64,000 bases of DNA from Dyadobacter psychrophilus (GTDB lineage: Bacteria; Bacteroidota; Bacteroidia; Cytophagales; Spirosomataceae), in the NCBI RefSeq assembly GCF_900167945.1, contig NZ_FUZA01000004.1, positions 62,001 to 126,000 on the forward strand. Reading direction: 5' to 3'. This document shows positions 1 to 9,675 of the stretch, piece by piece. Position 1 is the stretch's first letter; each line of letters begins with the position of its first letter. The notes beneath the pieces were generated by a model that saw only the letters and a program-made list of their open reading frames with translations, had not been told where the DNA came from and searched no databases. The position numbers and the translations under genes were made by a program.

Positions 1-825
1 GATGAGCCTCTGGATTTGAAAAGTATGTTTGTGAAAACCGGTAACGGGAGTTTGGTCCAGCTGGATAACATTGTCAAAGCTGAGGAGGAAAGCAGTCCCC
101 CACAACTTTTCCATTATAACCGATACATGAGTGCGACGGTGCAGGCAGCGTTAGCACCTGGCAAAACAATCGGCGACGGCATCGCTGCTATGGACAGGAT
201 CCGGGATAAGTTGAAAGATGAATCCATTCAGACATCATTAAGCGGGTCTTCCCGGGATTATGCAGAAAGCTCTTCGAACACGATGTTCTCCTTTTTCCTG
301 GCGTTGGTATTGATCTACTTCATCCTCGCAGCACAGTTTGAAAGCTTTGTCGATCCGTTCATTATTATGTTTACCGTGCCGTTGGCTATTGGTGGGGCGG
401 TTTTCTCACTCTGGTATTTTGATCAGACACTGAATATTTTCAGTCAGATCGGGATGATTATGCTGATCGGTTTGGTAACCAAAAATGGTATCCTGATTGT
501 TGAATTTGCCAACCAATTACGAGAGAAGGGCTTAGGCATTCAGGAAGCTGTTCTTGAAGCAGCAACATTGCGTTTCAGGCCAATCCTGATGACAAGTCTT
601 GCAACAATTCTGGGTGCATTACCGATTGCTATGGCGTTGGGTTCTGCCGGCAAGAGCCGGATGTCGATGGGAATTGTGATTATGGGCGGACTACTCTTCT
701 CGCTGGTCCTCACATTGTATGTAATCCCCGCCATTTATACATTCTTCTCAAGACCAAAGAATTTCGAGAAAATGAAAATGATTGAACAAGTTGCCCGCGA
801 AAGTGAAATAGTTGACCCGGTCTGA
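1..825 (+). CDS. Efflux RND transporter permease subunit, C-terminal part (5' end outside window)
   Basis: The frame is open from base 1, so about 274 C-terminal residues of a roughly 1000-residue inner-membrane RND pump are present. The end of the second porter domain is followed by the last block of membrane helices. Family motifs visible are AAQFESF, the helix LVTKNGILIVEFANQLREKG and FRPILMTSLATILGALP, all typical of AcrB/MexB-like (HAE1) proton-driven exporters. The protein ends with a short charged cytoplasmic tail after the last helix. Such pumps work with a periplasmic adaptor and a TolC channel; these partners must lie upstream of the window. It converges on the desaturase with one base between the stop codons. 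The substrate cannot be read from this part. Confident for family, not for specificity. Confidence 0.93.
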   Translation, partial: DEPLDLKSMFVKTGNGSLVQLDNIVKAEEESSPPQLFHYNRYMSATVQAALAPGKTIGDGIAAMDRIRDKLKDESIQTSLSGSSRDYAESSSNTMFSFFLALVLIYFILAAQFESFVDPFIIMFTVPLAIGGAVFSLWYFDQTLNIFSQIGMIMLIGLVTKNGILIVEFANQLREKGLGIQEAVLEAATLRFRPILMTSLATILGALPIAMALGSAGKSRMSMGIVIMGGLLFSLVLTLYVIPAIYTFFSRPKNFEKMKMIEQVARESEIVDPV

Positions 826-826
826 A

Positions 827-1909
827 TCAGGCTCTGCCCATGCTTTTGAGCATCCTGATGTGTGATCCCAGCGCATTGGCGAAGTTTGCCTTAGCATTGT
901 AATCCAACCCGAATTCCTGCGCAGTGGCTTGTACAATAGGCGATAGTGCGTGATAGTGAATGTGGGAAATGGATGGGAACAAATGATGTTCGATCTGGTA
1001 ATCCAGGCCGCCGATATACCACGACAAAAAGCGGTTTCTTCCCGCAAAATTGGAAGTGGTTTGCAGCTGATGCACTGCCCATGCATTTTCAACACAACCC
1101 AGGTTGTTAGGCTCCGGCTGATCAACACCTTCAACAACGTGCGCCATCTGGAAAACAGTGCTCAGGATCATTCCCGCAGTACAATGCATGGCCATAAATC
1201 CGATAAACCACTGTCCGAATGTTAAGGATGTGAAATAAAGCGGAATCACGCAAATGAACAGGATGTAGGCAACTTTGGTAACCACAAGCCTGATAAGCTC
1301 TTTCCGGGGAAAAGGCTTGGTCATGCCAGATTCGGACATTTTGTTAAAAAGAGAAATTTCCTTGAAGTCTTTCCACAGGAACGACAAGGTCATCAGACTA
1401 TATAAAAAGAATGCGTAAATGTGCTGGAAACGGTGAATTTGCTTTTGTTTTTCCTGAAACGATAAGCGGAGCAGAAACTTGCCGGTAATGTCTTCGTCTA
1501 CTTCATGAATGTTGGTGTATGTGTGATGAAGCCTGTTGTGCTGCACTTCCCAGTTATAAGCATTGCCTCCCAAAAGATAAATTGACGCACCAAAAAATTT
1601 GTTCAGCACATTGGAAGTGGCCAACGATCCGTGAATGGCATCATGCATGACAGACATTCCAACCCCGGCCACGCCAAATCCCATCACAATGGTCATGATG
1701 AACATGGATAAGTTTGAGAAACTGCCTGAGAGAATAAGAATGTAAGGAATCAAATACAGGCTTAGCATGAAGAATGCCTTGTAAATGATCTTTTTGCCGC
1801 CCGACTTGCAAATGTTATTGGAAGAGAAATACTGATCTACCCGTTGTCGAAGTGTAGGAAAGAATGTGCTCTTACCCGCATTCGTAAACTTGATTTTTTG
1901 ATATTGCAT
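827..1909 (-). CDS. Membrane fatty acid desaturase (acyl-CoA/acyl-lipid, di-iron)
   Basis: This 360-residue integral membrane protein has the three histidine boxes of the desaturase superfamily: HDAIHGS (first His about residue 89), HNRLHHT (about 124-129) and QIEHHLFP (about 305-312). The QxxHH form of the third box is typical of front-end or linoleoyl-CoA-type desaturases. Unlike many eukaryotic front-end enzymes it has no cytochrome b5 domain, so electrons must come from a separate ferredoxin or reductase. Hydrophobic pairs lie around residues 47-85 and 205-250. It would introduce a double bond into membrane acyl chains, which is useful for fluidity at low temperature. The regioselectivity is not readable from sequence. 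The ATG at 1909 gives the full family length. It is monocistronic, with metK 218 bases upstream on the same strand. Confidence 0.9.
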   Translation of the reverse strand: MQYQKIKFTNAGKSTFFPTLRQRVDQYFSSNNICKSGGKKIIYKAFFMLSLYLIPYILILSGSFSNLSMFIMTIVMGFGVAGVGMSVMHDAIHGSLATSNVLNKFFGASIYLLGGNAYNWEVQHNRLHHTYTNIHEVDEDITGKFLLRLSFQEKQKQIHRFQHIYAFFLYSLMTLSFLWKDFKEISLFNKMSESGMTKPFPRKELIRLVVTKVAYILFICVIPLYFTSLTFGQWFIGFMAMHCTAGMILSTVFQMAHVVEGVDQPEPNNLGCVENAWAVHQLQTTSNFAGRNRFLSWYIGGLDYQIEHHLFPSISHIHYHALSPIVQATAQEFGLDYNAKANFANALGSHIRMLKSMGRA

Positions 1910-2073
1910 ATTAGAGGCGGTAACAAAAAGTATCTTAATTGAAATAAATAAACAGCCCCTTAGGAACGCAGTTATCGTGAAAATATTAGTTAAAGGTAGG
2001 GATTAATTGAAGAATCAGATCAATATTTTGAAAATAGGAGATTATCAAAATATTATATATGTTTTTTGGATAG

Positions 2074-2104
2074 ACAAAAAATAAGGCCGGTGATTAGCCG
2101 GCCT
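2074..2104 (-). terminator. Intrinsic terminator after metK
   Basis: Read on the minus strand, a 7-bp GC-rich stem (AGGCCGG/CCGGCCT, 7-nt loop) is followed directly by a T-rich run. It lies 24 bases past the metK stop and separates metK from the desaturase gene. Confidence 0.75.
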
Positions 2105-2127
2105 GAGCATTAAGAACTTATATGCAA

Positions 2128-3408
2128 TTACAATGCAAACTTCTCTTTGATTGCATCCACAAAATCAAGTTTTTCCCACGTAAACAATTCAACCTCAACC
2201 TCTTTCTCTTCGCCATTAGCGCCTTTGAAAGACTTTTTAACGACTTCGTTTTTACGGCCCATATGACCATAAGCAGCTGTTTCAGAGTAGATTGGATTAC
2301 GTAATTTCAGGCGTTGCTCGATTGCGTACGGGCGAAGATCAAAGATCTCTCCGATTTTCGTTGCGATCTCGCCGTCATTGCCGGATACTTTGGCTGTTCC
2401 GTAAGTGTTCACATATAAACCGCAAGGCTCAGCGACACCGATTGCGTAGGAAACCTGTACAAGCACTTCGTCACAAAGTCCTGATGCAACCATATTTTTG
2501 GCAATATGGCGCGTTGCATAGGCAGCAGAACGGTCAACTTTGGAAGGATCTTTTCCTGAAAAAGCACCGCCACCGTGGGCTCCTTTTCCACCGTAAGTAT
2601 CAACGATAATTTTACGTCCTGTAAGTCCCGTGTCGCCGTGCGGGCCGCCAATTACGAACTTGCCCGTCGGGTTAATGTGAAACGTGATATCTCCCGTGAA
2701 CAATTTTTGAAGTTCAGGAGTAAGCTTAGCTTTCACACGTGGAATTACAATGTTGATCACATCCGCTTTAATCTTCGCAAGCATGTCGGCCTCGGAATCA
2801 AAATCGTCGTGTTGTGTAGAAACAACAATCGTGTCTATACGCAAAGGAACATTTTCATCGCTGTACTCGATCGTTACCTGGGATTTTGCATCCGGGCGAA
2901 GATATGGGATCAGGCTTGACTCATTGTTTCTGATCGCAGACATCTCCTGAAGGATCTTGTGTGCAAGGTCCAATGCCAAAGGCATGTAGTTTTCAGTTTC
3001 ACGCGTTGCATAACCAAACATCATTCCCTGGTCACCTGCACCCTGCGCATTTGCTTTTTCTTCAAAGCTTTCGGAAGCAACTGCACGGTCAACGCCCTGG
3101 TTAATGTCCTCACTCTGATCGTGAATCGCAGATAAAATACCGCAGGAGTTCGCTTCAAACATGTATTCACTCTTCGTATATCCGATTCTTCTAATAACAT
3201 CGCGTGTTATTTTCTGAACATCCAGATAAGTGTTTGTCTTAACTTCACCTGCTAATACAACCTGGCCGGTTGTTACCAAAGTTTCGCAGGCTACCTTACT
3301 GTTAGTGTCCCAAGCTAAGAAGTTATCAATTAAAGCATCTGATATTTGATCGGCGACCTTGTCAGGATGTCCTTCAGATACGGACTCCGAGGTGAATAAG
3401 TATGGCAT
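2128..3408 (-). CDS. metK: S-adenosylmethionine synthetase (methionine adenosyltransferase)
   Basis: MetK makes S-adenosylmethionine from methionine and ATP in the cytoplasm. The 426-residue product begins with the N-terminal signature [20 protein letters not shown]. It carries [13 protein letters not shown] (about residues 253-265) and the phosphate-binding [19 protein letters not shown] (about 280-298), which bind ATP, Mg and K ions. It is about 40 residues longer than the E. coli enzyme, mainly by insertions in the middle domain, as is usual in Bacteroidota. The ATG at 3408 fits the conserved N-terminus exactly. It appears monocistronic with its own terminator. The 205-base upstream gap showed no recognisable SAM riboswitch. 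It supplies the methyl donor also consumed by the nearby radical-SAM enzyme LipA. Confidence 0.98.
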   Translation of the reverse strand: MPYLFTSESVSEGHPDKVADQISDALIDNFLAWDTNSKVACETLVTTGQVVLAGEVKTNTYLDVQKITRDVIRRIGYTKSEYMFEANSCGILSAIHDQSEDINQGVDRAVASESFEEKANAQGAGDQGMMFGYATRETENYMPLALDLAHKILQEMSAIRNNESSLIPYLRPDAKSQVTIEYSDENVPLRIDTIVVSTQHDDFDSEADMLAKIKADVINIVIPRVKAKLTPELQKLFTGDITFHINPTGKFVIGGPHGDTGLTGRKIIVDTYGGKGAHGGGAFSGKDPSKVDRSAAYATRHIAKNMVASGLCDEVLVQVSYAIGVAEPCGLYVNTYGTAKVSGNDGEIATKIGEIFDLRPYAIEQRLKLRNPIYSETAAYGHMGRKNEVVKKSFKGANGEEKEVEVELFTWEKLDFVDAIKEKFAL

Positions 3409-3563
3409 AAATTGAAAATGTTAATTCAGCAAAAAAATGTGAAGTTAGTGTATGGATTAGAAAACAAAATTGAATTTTTTTGGGATATTAACCAAATAAA
3501 AGAGACTTAAAAAAGCCATTCGGAATGCACTGATTTGCATAGTGCAGCAGGCATTTATAAACT

Positions 3564-3597
3564 GAAAAGCCTACTTTCAACAGAAAGCAGGCTTTTC
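3564..3597 (-). terminator. Hairpin terminator downstream of lipA
   Basis: A 15-bp inverted repeat with one mismatch and a 4-base loop (GAAAAGCCT...AGGCTTTTC) begins 17 bases after the lipA stop. The following T-run is weak on the minus strand, so termination is likely but not certain. It could also isolate lipA from the metK promoter. Confidence 0.55.
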
Positions 3598-3613
3598 AAA
3601 TTTTGATTATAAC

Positions 3614-4492
3614 TCAAATCGGAACATTCACGTGCCTTTCAGCGTGATAGCTGGATCTTACCAGTGGCCCCGATTCTACGTATTTAAGTCCGCGTTTCAG
3701 ACCTTCTTCCCTGTAATTGTCGAACATTTCAGGTGTGATCCATTCGATCACTTCGTGGTGCATTTTGGTGGGTTGCAGATATTGTCCCAAAGTAAGGATG
3801 TCGAGGCCATTGGCCGCAAGATCATCCATGGCTTTGTGAACCTCATCTTGCGTTTCACCAAGGCCGAGCATAATGCCGGATTTGGTGCGCTGACCAAAAT
3901 CTTTCGTTCTTCTGATCTGTTCCAGGCTTCTTTCGTACTTAGCCTGAGGGCGTACCGCACGGTATAAACGTTCTACTGTTTCCATATTGTGCGAAACAAC
4001 TTCCTGGCCCGCTTCAATCATGTGGATCAACGCATCCCAGTTATTTTTAACATCCGGAATCAACGTTTCAATGGTGGTTTCAGGTGTATTTTCTTTGACC
4101 TGTCTTACTGTTTGATACCAGATCTCGGCGCCTCTGTCTTTCAACTCATCCCGGTTCACGGATGTAATAACCGCATGCTTTACCTGCATAAGTTTGATCG
4201 CTTCGGCAACACGTCTCGGCTCGTCGGTATCATATTCATTCGGCCGGCCCGTAGCCACTGCACAAAAACTGCAGCTTCTCGTACAAACATTGCCCAGGAT
4301 CATAAACGTGGCCGTTCCCGCGCCCCAGCATTCGCCCATATTAGGGCAGCTTCCGCTTTCGCAGATCGTATGCAATTTATAATTATCAACCAGTTGCCTT
4401 ACTTTCCTAAACTCCGGACCGGCTGGCAGCTTAACCCTCAACCAATCTGGTCTTTTCTTGCGCTCTGAGGGAATAACAGGTAATTCAATCAT
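3614..4492 (-). CDS. lipA: Lipoyl synthase (radical SAM)
   Basis: LipA inserts two sulfur atoms into protein-bound octanoyl groups to make the lipoyl cofactor of the 2-oxoacid dehydrogenases and glycine cleavage H protein. The auxiliary iron-sulfur cluster motif [12 protein letters not shown] (C-x4-C-x5-C) lies near residues 45-56. The radical-SAM motif CTRSCSFC (CxxxCxxC) is near residues 70-77, and the C-terminal RSSY serine motif that ligates the auxiliary cluster is present ([11 protein letters not shown]). The start was placed at the ATG at 4492 ([17 protein letters not shown]), which matches the usual family N-terminus. An upstream ATG at 4528 would add 12 residues not normally seen. 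It lies 61 bases downstream of the gene at 4554-5324 on the same strand and may be co-transcribed with it. No lipB is visible nearby. Confidence 0.96.
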   Translation of the reverse strand: MIELPVIPSERKKRPDWLRVKLPAGPEFRKVRQLVDNYKLHTICESGSCPNMGECWGAGTATFMILGNVCTRSCSFCAVATGRPNEYDTDEPRRVAEAIKLMQVKHAVITSVNRDELKDRGAEIWYQTVRQVKENTPETTIETLIPDVKNNWDALIHMIEAGQEVVSHNMETVERLYRAVRPQAKYERSLEQIRRTKDFGQRTKSGIMLGLGETQDEVHKAMDDLAANGLDILTLGQYLQPTKMHHEVIEWITPEMFDNYREEGLKRGLKYVESGPLVRSSYHAERHVNVPI

Positions 4493-4553
4493 ATTTATTC
4501 GTAATCTCTGACAGCCCGGTTTTTGCAAGTCAAGCTGTCAATTGCTAATTTAT

Positions 4554-5324
4554 TTATCGCTTTTTGCTTCCAAAATAAAGAGTTAAGTAACCCGAAGTAA
4601 AGAAGCTTCTGTTTTCGGCGAACGCCATAATCTGCACTTTTCTTGTAAATGCTTCTGCTATAAAACCAATTTCCACACCCGTTACATTCTCACGGAAAGC
4701 GCTTAATTCGAAGCTCATTGCTGTTTTTACATGTAAGCCAGGAACGATCTTCGTTTGTCCGAAGCCCTGAAAAAAGCTTCCCGCTCCAACAATGCCCGTC
4801 GTCTGCGTGCTTCCGGCATGTTTTACAGGGTCAAACGGTTCAGTAACAACACGACCGTCGGAACTTTGAAACTGCACCATATATGGTTTTTCAAGACCTA
4901 ATGAAGGTCCCGCAGCCAATATCCCGCTGATAGAAATGCCTTCGTCATCCTGTCTGCTGAACAATGTAAGCTCGCGTCCGTATTCCGGTCTCAAAACAAA
5001 AAGATAATTCTGTTTTCCATATACAAGTCTTGCTCCTGTAACAAAATCCTGCTGGGAAAGCTCTTTAGGGTGCTTTACATTCACTAGTTCAAGTGCCAGA
5101 TATCTGTATTGGTTTTTGCCAAACAACTTTGAACCCAGCGCCGAAGACTGCCTGAAAACCGCACCACCCAATATTCCCGAATTGGTATTTGTTGTTACCC
5201 CAAAGGAAGTAAAAGATTTATAGCTCTCTTCATTGTCCTCAGCCTTCGCCCGACGTTGCGCATATATATCTGTTGATAGTGCAAACAGAATAGATACTGA
5301 TAGTAAAAATTTTACACGCATCAT
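4554..5324 (-). CDS. Conserved hypothetical exported protein, probable outer-membrane beta-barrel
   Basis: I do not recognise a named family. The 256-residue product starts with a signal peptide (MMRVKFLLSVSILFALSTDIYA, cut about residue 22). The mature part consists mostly of alternating hydrophobic/polar segments with glycine-rich turns, such as SFGVTTNTNSGILGGAVFR and YLTLYFGSKKR. The last aromatic-rich strand at the extreme C-terminus is typical of small outer-membrane barrels. The role is unknown. It sits upstream of lipA on the same strand and diverges from the Kdo transferase gene. That is weak support for an envelope role; linkage to lipoate synthesis is probably incidental. Confidence 0.65.
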   Translation of the reverse strand: MMRVKFLLSVSILFALSTDIYAQRRAKAEDNEESYKSFTSFGVTTNTNSGILGGAVFRQSSALGSKLFGKNQYRYLALELVNVKHPKELSQQDFVTGARLVYGKQNYLFVLRPEYGRELTLFSRQDDEGISISGILAAGPSLGLEKPYMVQFQSSDGRVVTEPFDPVKHAGSTQTTGIVGAGSFFQGFGQTKIVPGLHVKTAMSFELSAFRENVTGVEIGFIAEAFTRKVQIMAFAENRSFFTSGYLTLYFGSKKR

Positions 5325-5545
5325 ATATTTAGATCTAGTTCTCTGTTACAATTGGAAGTGTAGTATGAACAGTGAAAGTACAAAATTATAGTGTAAAGCC
5401 GCTGAATATCGCCACCACTTTAACGGTTTTTTGTACATTTATGTTCTTTAAACGAAAAAAGAAATAAAAAAGCCTGCCAGTCATCCCGCGCTTCCGGGAT
5501 TTTCTGAAATAAATTTTTCGCTAATCTTCTTTTAATCAGAGTCTT

Positions 5546-6802
5546 TTGTCCGAAGTTATCTATCAAAGCGCAATCAGCACCGTCGCCTCGTTGATGCGCA
5601 TTGCGGCTTTATTTAATCACAAGGTCAAGCTTGGAGTTGCAGGTCGCGATGGGTTATTGGACGAGATGGAAAGTGGTTTTCAAAAGTTGGCAAACGGGCG
5701 TTCCGTGGCTTGGTTCCATGCGGCTTCATTAGGGGAATTTGAGCAGGGCCGACCGGTTATTGAGGCATACAAAACACAGTTTCCGGATCACTTTATTCTG
5801 TTGACATTTTTCTCTCCGTCCGGTTACGAGGTCAGAAAAAATTATACTGGTGCGGATTACATATGTTACCTTCCCTGGGATACCGCGTCCAACGCGAGGC
5901 GTTTTGTCAAAATCGTTCAGCCGAAAATTGCTTTTTTTATCAAATATGAGTTTTGGTACAATTATCTCGTTGAGCTGAAAAAGAACGGATCACACATTGT
6001 TTCCTTCTCCACAATCTTCCGGCCCGATCAGATTTTTTTTAAAAAAAGAGGTGGATTTTTCAGGAAGATGCTCAGTTTGTTCGATCATATTTTTGTACAA
6101 AACCAACAATCGCTCACATTGCTTCATGGTATAGGCGTACAACATTGCATCCTGGCCGGCGACACCAGATTTGACCGCGTTTCTGCTATTGCACTTCATG
6201 TGAAAGATCTGCCTGAGGTGGTAAATTTTCGGGATAACAAGCTTTGCTTAGTCGTAGGATCGGCTTGGGAAGCTGATATGCAGGTGCTTATCCCTGTTTT
6301 AAATCATTTTAGAGGCTCACTGAAAGCAATCGTCGCCCCGCACGAAATCCACAAAGAGGAGATAGCGAAATGGCGGCAAGGTTTAGATGGGAAAACGCTT
6401 TTATACTCGGAAATTTCCGACAATGTCAATAGTAGGGAATGTGATTATCTCGTGATTGATAACATTGGGATGTTGTCGTCTTTATACCAATACGGCGATA
6501 TGGCTTATATCGGCGGATCATTTGGTTCGGGGCTGCATAACATTCTTGAAGCCGCCACCTTTGGCATTCCCATCACTTTTGGAAATAAGCGTTATCACAA
6601 ATTTCAGGAAGCAGTTGATCTGATCGAAAGAAAAGGCGCTGTTGCTGTGATGGACAAAGCAGAGCTAATTGCTGTTGTGGACCAATGGATTAAATCATCC
6701 GAATTGCGGAATGAAGCGGGAAATGTTAACAAAAATTATATTGCGGAAGGAGTTGGTTCAACAGAATTGATCCTCAGCGAAGTCGCAAAAATACAGGGCT
6801 GA
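5546..6802 (+). CDS. waaA: 3-deoxy-D-manno-octulosonic acid (Kdo) transferase
   Basis: WaaA/KdtA transfers Kdo from CMP-Kdo to the lipid A precursor at the inner face of the cytoplasmic membrane, the first core step of lipopolysaccharide. The 418-residue protein has the N-terminal GT30 domain with the acceptor-side motif WFHAASLGEFEQGRPV (about residues 55-70; Glu is the likely catalytic base). It has KYEFWYNYL (about 133) and a C-terminal GT-B donor domain with YIGGSFGSGLHNILEAATFG (about 322). The start is a TTG at 5546. The first in-frame ATG falls at residue 17 and would remove part of the short N-terminal membrane-associated segment, so TTG is preferred. It is a single gene that diverges from the gene at 4554 and converges on the ROK regulator. 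Confidence 0.92.
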   Translation: MSEVIYQSAISTVASLMRIAALFNHKVKLGVAGRDGLLDEMESGFQKLANGRSVAWFHAASLGEFEQGRPVIEAYKTQFPDHFILLTFFSPSGYEVRKNYTGADYICYLPWDTASNARRFVKIVQPKIAFFIKYEFWYNYLVELKKNGSHIVSFSTIFRPDQIFFKKRGGFFRKMLSLFDHIFVQNQQSLTLLHGIGVQHCILAGDTRFDRVSAIALHVKDLPEVVNFRDNKLCLVVGSAWEADMQVLIPVLNHFRGSLKAIVAPHEIHKEEIAKWRQGLDGKTLLYSEISDNVNSRECDYLVIDNIGMLSSLYQYGDMAYIGGSFGSGLHNILEAATFGIPITFGNKRYHKFQEAVDLIERKGAVAVMDKAELIAVVDQWIKSSELRNEAGNVNKNYIAEGVGSTELILSEVAKIQG

Positions 6803-6847
6803 TTTATTACTTTCTAAAAGTACTAAGTCAGCCCCTAATATTATTTC

Positions 6848-8071
6848 TCAGGAAAATTCTTTTGCGATCAAATGCTCAAACAAATGCGCCTGCGTGCCCA
6901 GTAACCTGGCTTTTGCGCCCAGTTTGGAAATGTGGATGGAGAGTGAGTTTTTAAAATCCGAAAGGCAATATTTATTGATCGCCTGTTCGATCGGATTGGA
7001 AATGAATGGTCCGGCTTCTGCCAATAACCCACCTACAATAATGACCTCGGGATTAAATAGATGGACAGCTGTGGCCAGTCCTTTGCCCAATTCAGTTCCC
7101 ACGGTGCTCAGCAAATCAATAGAAAATTCGTCACCCGCATGCACTGCTTCAATGATATGCGATGTGTCCAGCAGATCCAGATTGTTATTGACGATCTGAG
7201 ACAAGATTGTTGCTTTTCCGCTATTAATGCCCTCTTTCGCACGTCTGATCAATGCGATCGCAGAAGTTATCGTATCCAGGCAGCCGATTTTCCCGCAGTG
7301 GCATAAAAGTCCGTCTGGCTTAACCTGAATGTGGCCAAGCTCGCCAGCGAAACCGGATGCACCATTGAAAACTTCGCCGTTGATAATGATCCCTAATCCT
7401 ACACCCCAATCAATGTTAATGGTCAGGACTTGCGATTTTTCACGGGCAAACCCAAATCTGTGCTCACCGATCGTGGTCGCTTTTGTATCATTAAAAAGGC
7501 AGACCGGCAGTTTGAAATGTTTCTTTAAATGCGAAACCAGAGGAACGCCTGGAGGGGTAAGATTCAGGTAAGTCAGGTTAATTCCCTGTGAGGAATTGAT
7601 AAGGCCCGGCATTGATACGCCTATGCCCCATAACTTGCTGACGTTAATATTGTTGGATTTAAGAAAATCGTCGCTTGCTTCGAAAAGTTGTTCGAGAAAT
7701 GTGGAGGAATCGTCGAGACGGATATCCACTTTTCGCTTTAAAATCAATTGGTTATGCAAATCAAAAATAACGAGCTGCGTGTCATGACGATTAATGTCCA
7801 TGATCAGCGTCAGGTATTTTTTTGAATTCAGTCCGTATAACACCGGCGGCCTGCCTGCGCGGGCGGGACCAGTTCCGGTTTCAATGATCCATCCTTCACG
7901 GATAAGCTCATTCACAATGCCCGTAGCCGAGGGAATGCTGGCATGGAACAGTCGCGCCATTTTGTTGATCGAAGTATCGCCGGATTGATATAAATGAAGC
8001 AATAAGTTACTTCTGATACGGTTTTTACGAATATCAATGACCGAATTCGGTTCTTCTACAACTAAGTCCAT
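6848..8071 (-). CDS. ROK-family transcriptional regulator (NagC/Mlc/XylR type)
   Basis: The 407-residue protein combines an N-terminal winged helix-turn-helix (about residues 15-70, with IPSATGIVNELIREGWI as recognition part) with a ROK sugar-kinase fold. The glycine-rich phosphate loop LTINIDWGVGLGI is present. The zinc-type motif CHCGKIGC is present, followed by Leu-Asp where ROK proteins usually have x-Glu. The family consists of sugar-responsive repressors, mostly of carbohydrate genes; the effector here is unknown. It is monocistronic and divergent from rsgA, so it probably regulates elsewhere. The sugar island at 40.7-55.4 kb is a possible but unproven target. The ATG at 8071 begins a credible N-terminus, although the helix-turn-helix starts only about 15 residues in. 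Confidence 0.88.
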   Translation of the reverse strand: MDLVVEEPNSVIDIRKNRIRSNLLLHLYQSGDTSINKMARLFHASIPSATGIVNELIREGWIIETGTGPARAGRPPVLYGLNSKKYLTLIMDINRHDTQLVIFDLHNQLILKRKVDIRLDDSSTFLEQLFEASDDFLKSNNINVSKLWGIGVSMPGLINSSQGINLTYLNLTPPGVPLVSHLKKHFKLPVCLFNDTKATTIGEHRFGFAREKSQVLTINIDWGVGLGIIINGEVFNGASGFAGELGHIQVKPDGLLCHCGKIGCLDTITSAIALIRRAKEGINSGKATILSQIVNNNLDLLDTSHIIEAVHAGDEFSIDLLSTVGTELGKGLATAVHLFNPEVIIVGGLLAEAGPFISNPIEQAINKYCLSDFKNSLSIHISKLGAKARLLGTQAHLFEHLIAKEFS

Positions 8072-8319
8072 TATGCGGAGTGTAAATATATTTTATCTAA
8101 AAATCTTATTTAAAATTCTTACGATTGACCGATACTAATGTATGCAAAAACAATTAAACTCGATTAAATATTAAAAAATATTATTATCGAAGTGCGCACC
8201 CAGCAAATAAAAAACAGAGCTTATTGAAAAACTACTTAATTTTATTTGGCTGATTTTGGCATATACGGCAGTTTTATGTGAAACTCCGGTTAAATTCGCT
8301 ATTCGCAAAAAAACACGGA

Positions 8320-9255
8320 ATGGATTTAGTTAAAGGATTGGTTTTGCGGTCAACTGGTTCATGGTATGACATTCGGGACAGCCGAGATGGACATATCTGG
8401 CAATGCAGGTTGAAGGGTAAGTTCAAAGCTCTGGGATTAAAGGTTACCAACCCGATCGCCGTTGGCGATTACGTGCGGTTTGAAGCGGAGGACGAAACGC
8501 AGAATTTTGGAATAATACATGAAATAATGCCCCGGGAAAACTACGTTGTACGACGGTCGGTGCACAAAACGGCGCATGCGCATTTGATCGCAGCCAATGT
8601 TGACCAGGCCATTTTAATCGCAACCTTGGTTTTCCCAAGGACTTCACTGGGTTTTATTGACCGGTTTTTGGTCGCTATCGAGTCGTTCAGGATCCCCGGC
8701 GTGCTGATTTTTAACAAACAGGATCTGCTCAATGACGATATGAAGGAATTCCAGGCTGAACTAATGGAACTATACGATAGCCTTGGATACACATGTATGT
8801 CAACAACAGCCGTGAGCGATGAAGGGCTTGAAGACTTTGCAGCATTGCTCAAAGGAAAGGTATCTTTACTTTCCGGTCATTCGGGGGTTGGAAAGTCTAC
8901 ATTGGTGAATGCCATTGCGCCCCATCTGGATATCAAAACACAGGAGGTTTCCACATTTGCGAACAAAGGTGTGCATACTACAACATTTGCCGAAATGTTC
9001 GAGCTGGAACCCGGGACGTTTATCATTGATTCGCCGGGAATCAAGGAACTGGGCCTTTCCGACATGAAAGCTGAGGAAATTGCTCATTCTTTTCCTGAAA
9101 TGAGGCAATTGTTAAATCAATGCCGCTTCAACAATTGCCAGCATATCAACGAGCCGGGGTGCGCTGTGAAAGATGCGGTCTCGGATGGCGAAATCGCTAT
9201 CAGCCGTTATGAGAGTTATTTAAGTATGGTTGGCGATCAGGATAACCGAAAATAG
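8320..9255 (+). CDS. rsgA: Small ribosomal subunit biogenesis GTPase RsgA
   Basis: RsgA is a circularly permuted GTPase that checks late maturation of the 30S subunit. An N-terminal OB fold (about residues 1-75) is followed by the permuted G motifs: NKQD (G4), then GHSGVGKSTL (G1 P-loop) and DSPGIKELG (G3). The C-terminal zinc-binding segment CRFNNCQHINEPGC completes the family pattern. A GTG at 8278 would add 14 residues. The ATG at 8320 (MDLVKGLVLRSTGSWYDI) is preferred because homologues begin at this point. The downstream epimerase gene starts 6 bases after the stop, so the two are probably co-transcribed although functionally unrelated. Confidence 0.94.
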   Translation: MDLVKGLVLRSTGSWYDIRDSRDGHIWQCRLKGKFKALGLKVTNPIAVGDYVRFEAEDETQNFGIIHEIMPRENYVVRRSVHKTAHAHLIAANVDQAILIATLVFPRTSLGFIDRFLVAIESFRIPGVLIFNKQDLLNDDMKEFQAELMELYDSLGYTCMSTTAVSDEGLEDFAALLKGKVSLLSGHSGVGKSTLVNAIAPHLDIKTQEVSTFANKGVHTTTFAEMFELEPGTFIIDSPGIKELGLSDMKAEEIAHSFPEMRQLLNQCRFNNCQHINEPGCAVKDAVSDGEIAISRYESYLSMVGDQDNRK

Positions 9256-9261
9256 AACCGG

Positions 9262-9666
9262 ATGAAGAATGTTGAACACATTGGAATAGCGGTTAAAGAG
9301 TTGGAAAAAGCTGAAAAATTGTTCTCAAAACTTTTTGATACTGATCCCTATAAACGAGAAACAGTTACTTCCGAGGGTGTTTTGACGTCTTTTTTTCAGG
9401 TTAACCAAACCAAAATAGAGTTACTGCAATCCATAGATCCCGATGGCGTGATTGCTAGGTTCATTGATAAAAAAGGGGAGGGGTTTCACCACGTCGCTTT
9501 TGAGGTTGACAACATTGTGAGCGAAATGGCCCGACTAAAAAAAGAGGGTTTCACCTTATTAAGTGAAACCCCCAAACCCGGAGCGGATAATAAGCTCGTG
9601 TGTTTTTTGCATCCAAAGTCCACCAACGGAATGCTGATCGAGCTTTGTCAGGAAATTAAATCCTGA
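9262..9666 (+). CDS. mce: Methylmalonyl-CoA epimerase
   Basis: This vicinal-oxygen-chelate fold enzyme interconverts (2R)- and (2S)-methylmalonyl-CoA, linking methylmalonyl-CoA mutase to propionyl-CoA metabolism. The 134-residue protein has two VOC halves. The metal-binding histidine is near the start (VEHIGIAVKELEKAEKLF), a second is in GFHHVAFEVDN (about residue 77), and the C-terminal glutamate is in GMLIELCQE. The length is normal for the family. It lies 6 bases after rsgA, probably in one transcript. The mutase and propionyl-CoA carboxylase genes are not in this window. Confidence 0.93.
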   Translation: MKNVEHIGIAVKELEKAEKLFSKLFDTDPYKRETVTSEGVLTSFFQVNQTKIELLQSIDPDGVIARFIDKKGEGFHHVAFEVDNIVSEMARLKKEGFTLLSETPKPGADNKLVCFLHPKSTNGMLIELCQEIKS

Positions 9667-9675
9667 GCTTTGAAG

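Noticed and set aside
748..1137. Open frame of 129 codons opposite the desaturase and RND genes
   Set aside because: It is antisense to two well-supported genes, has no protein-like pattern, and mirrors their codon structure.
3409..3613. Possible SAM riboswitch upstream of metK
   Set aside because: The 205 bases are AT-rich and show only the lipA-side hairpin; no conserved SAM riboswitch core could be matched by eye.
5487..5504. Small hairpin (ATCCCG/CGGGAT) upstream of waaA
   Set aside because: A 6-bp stem with no regulatory context; may arise by chance.
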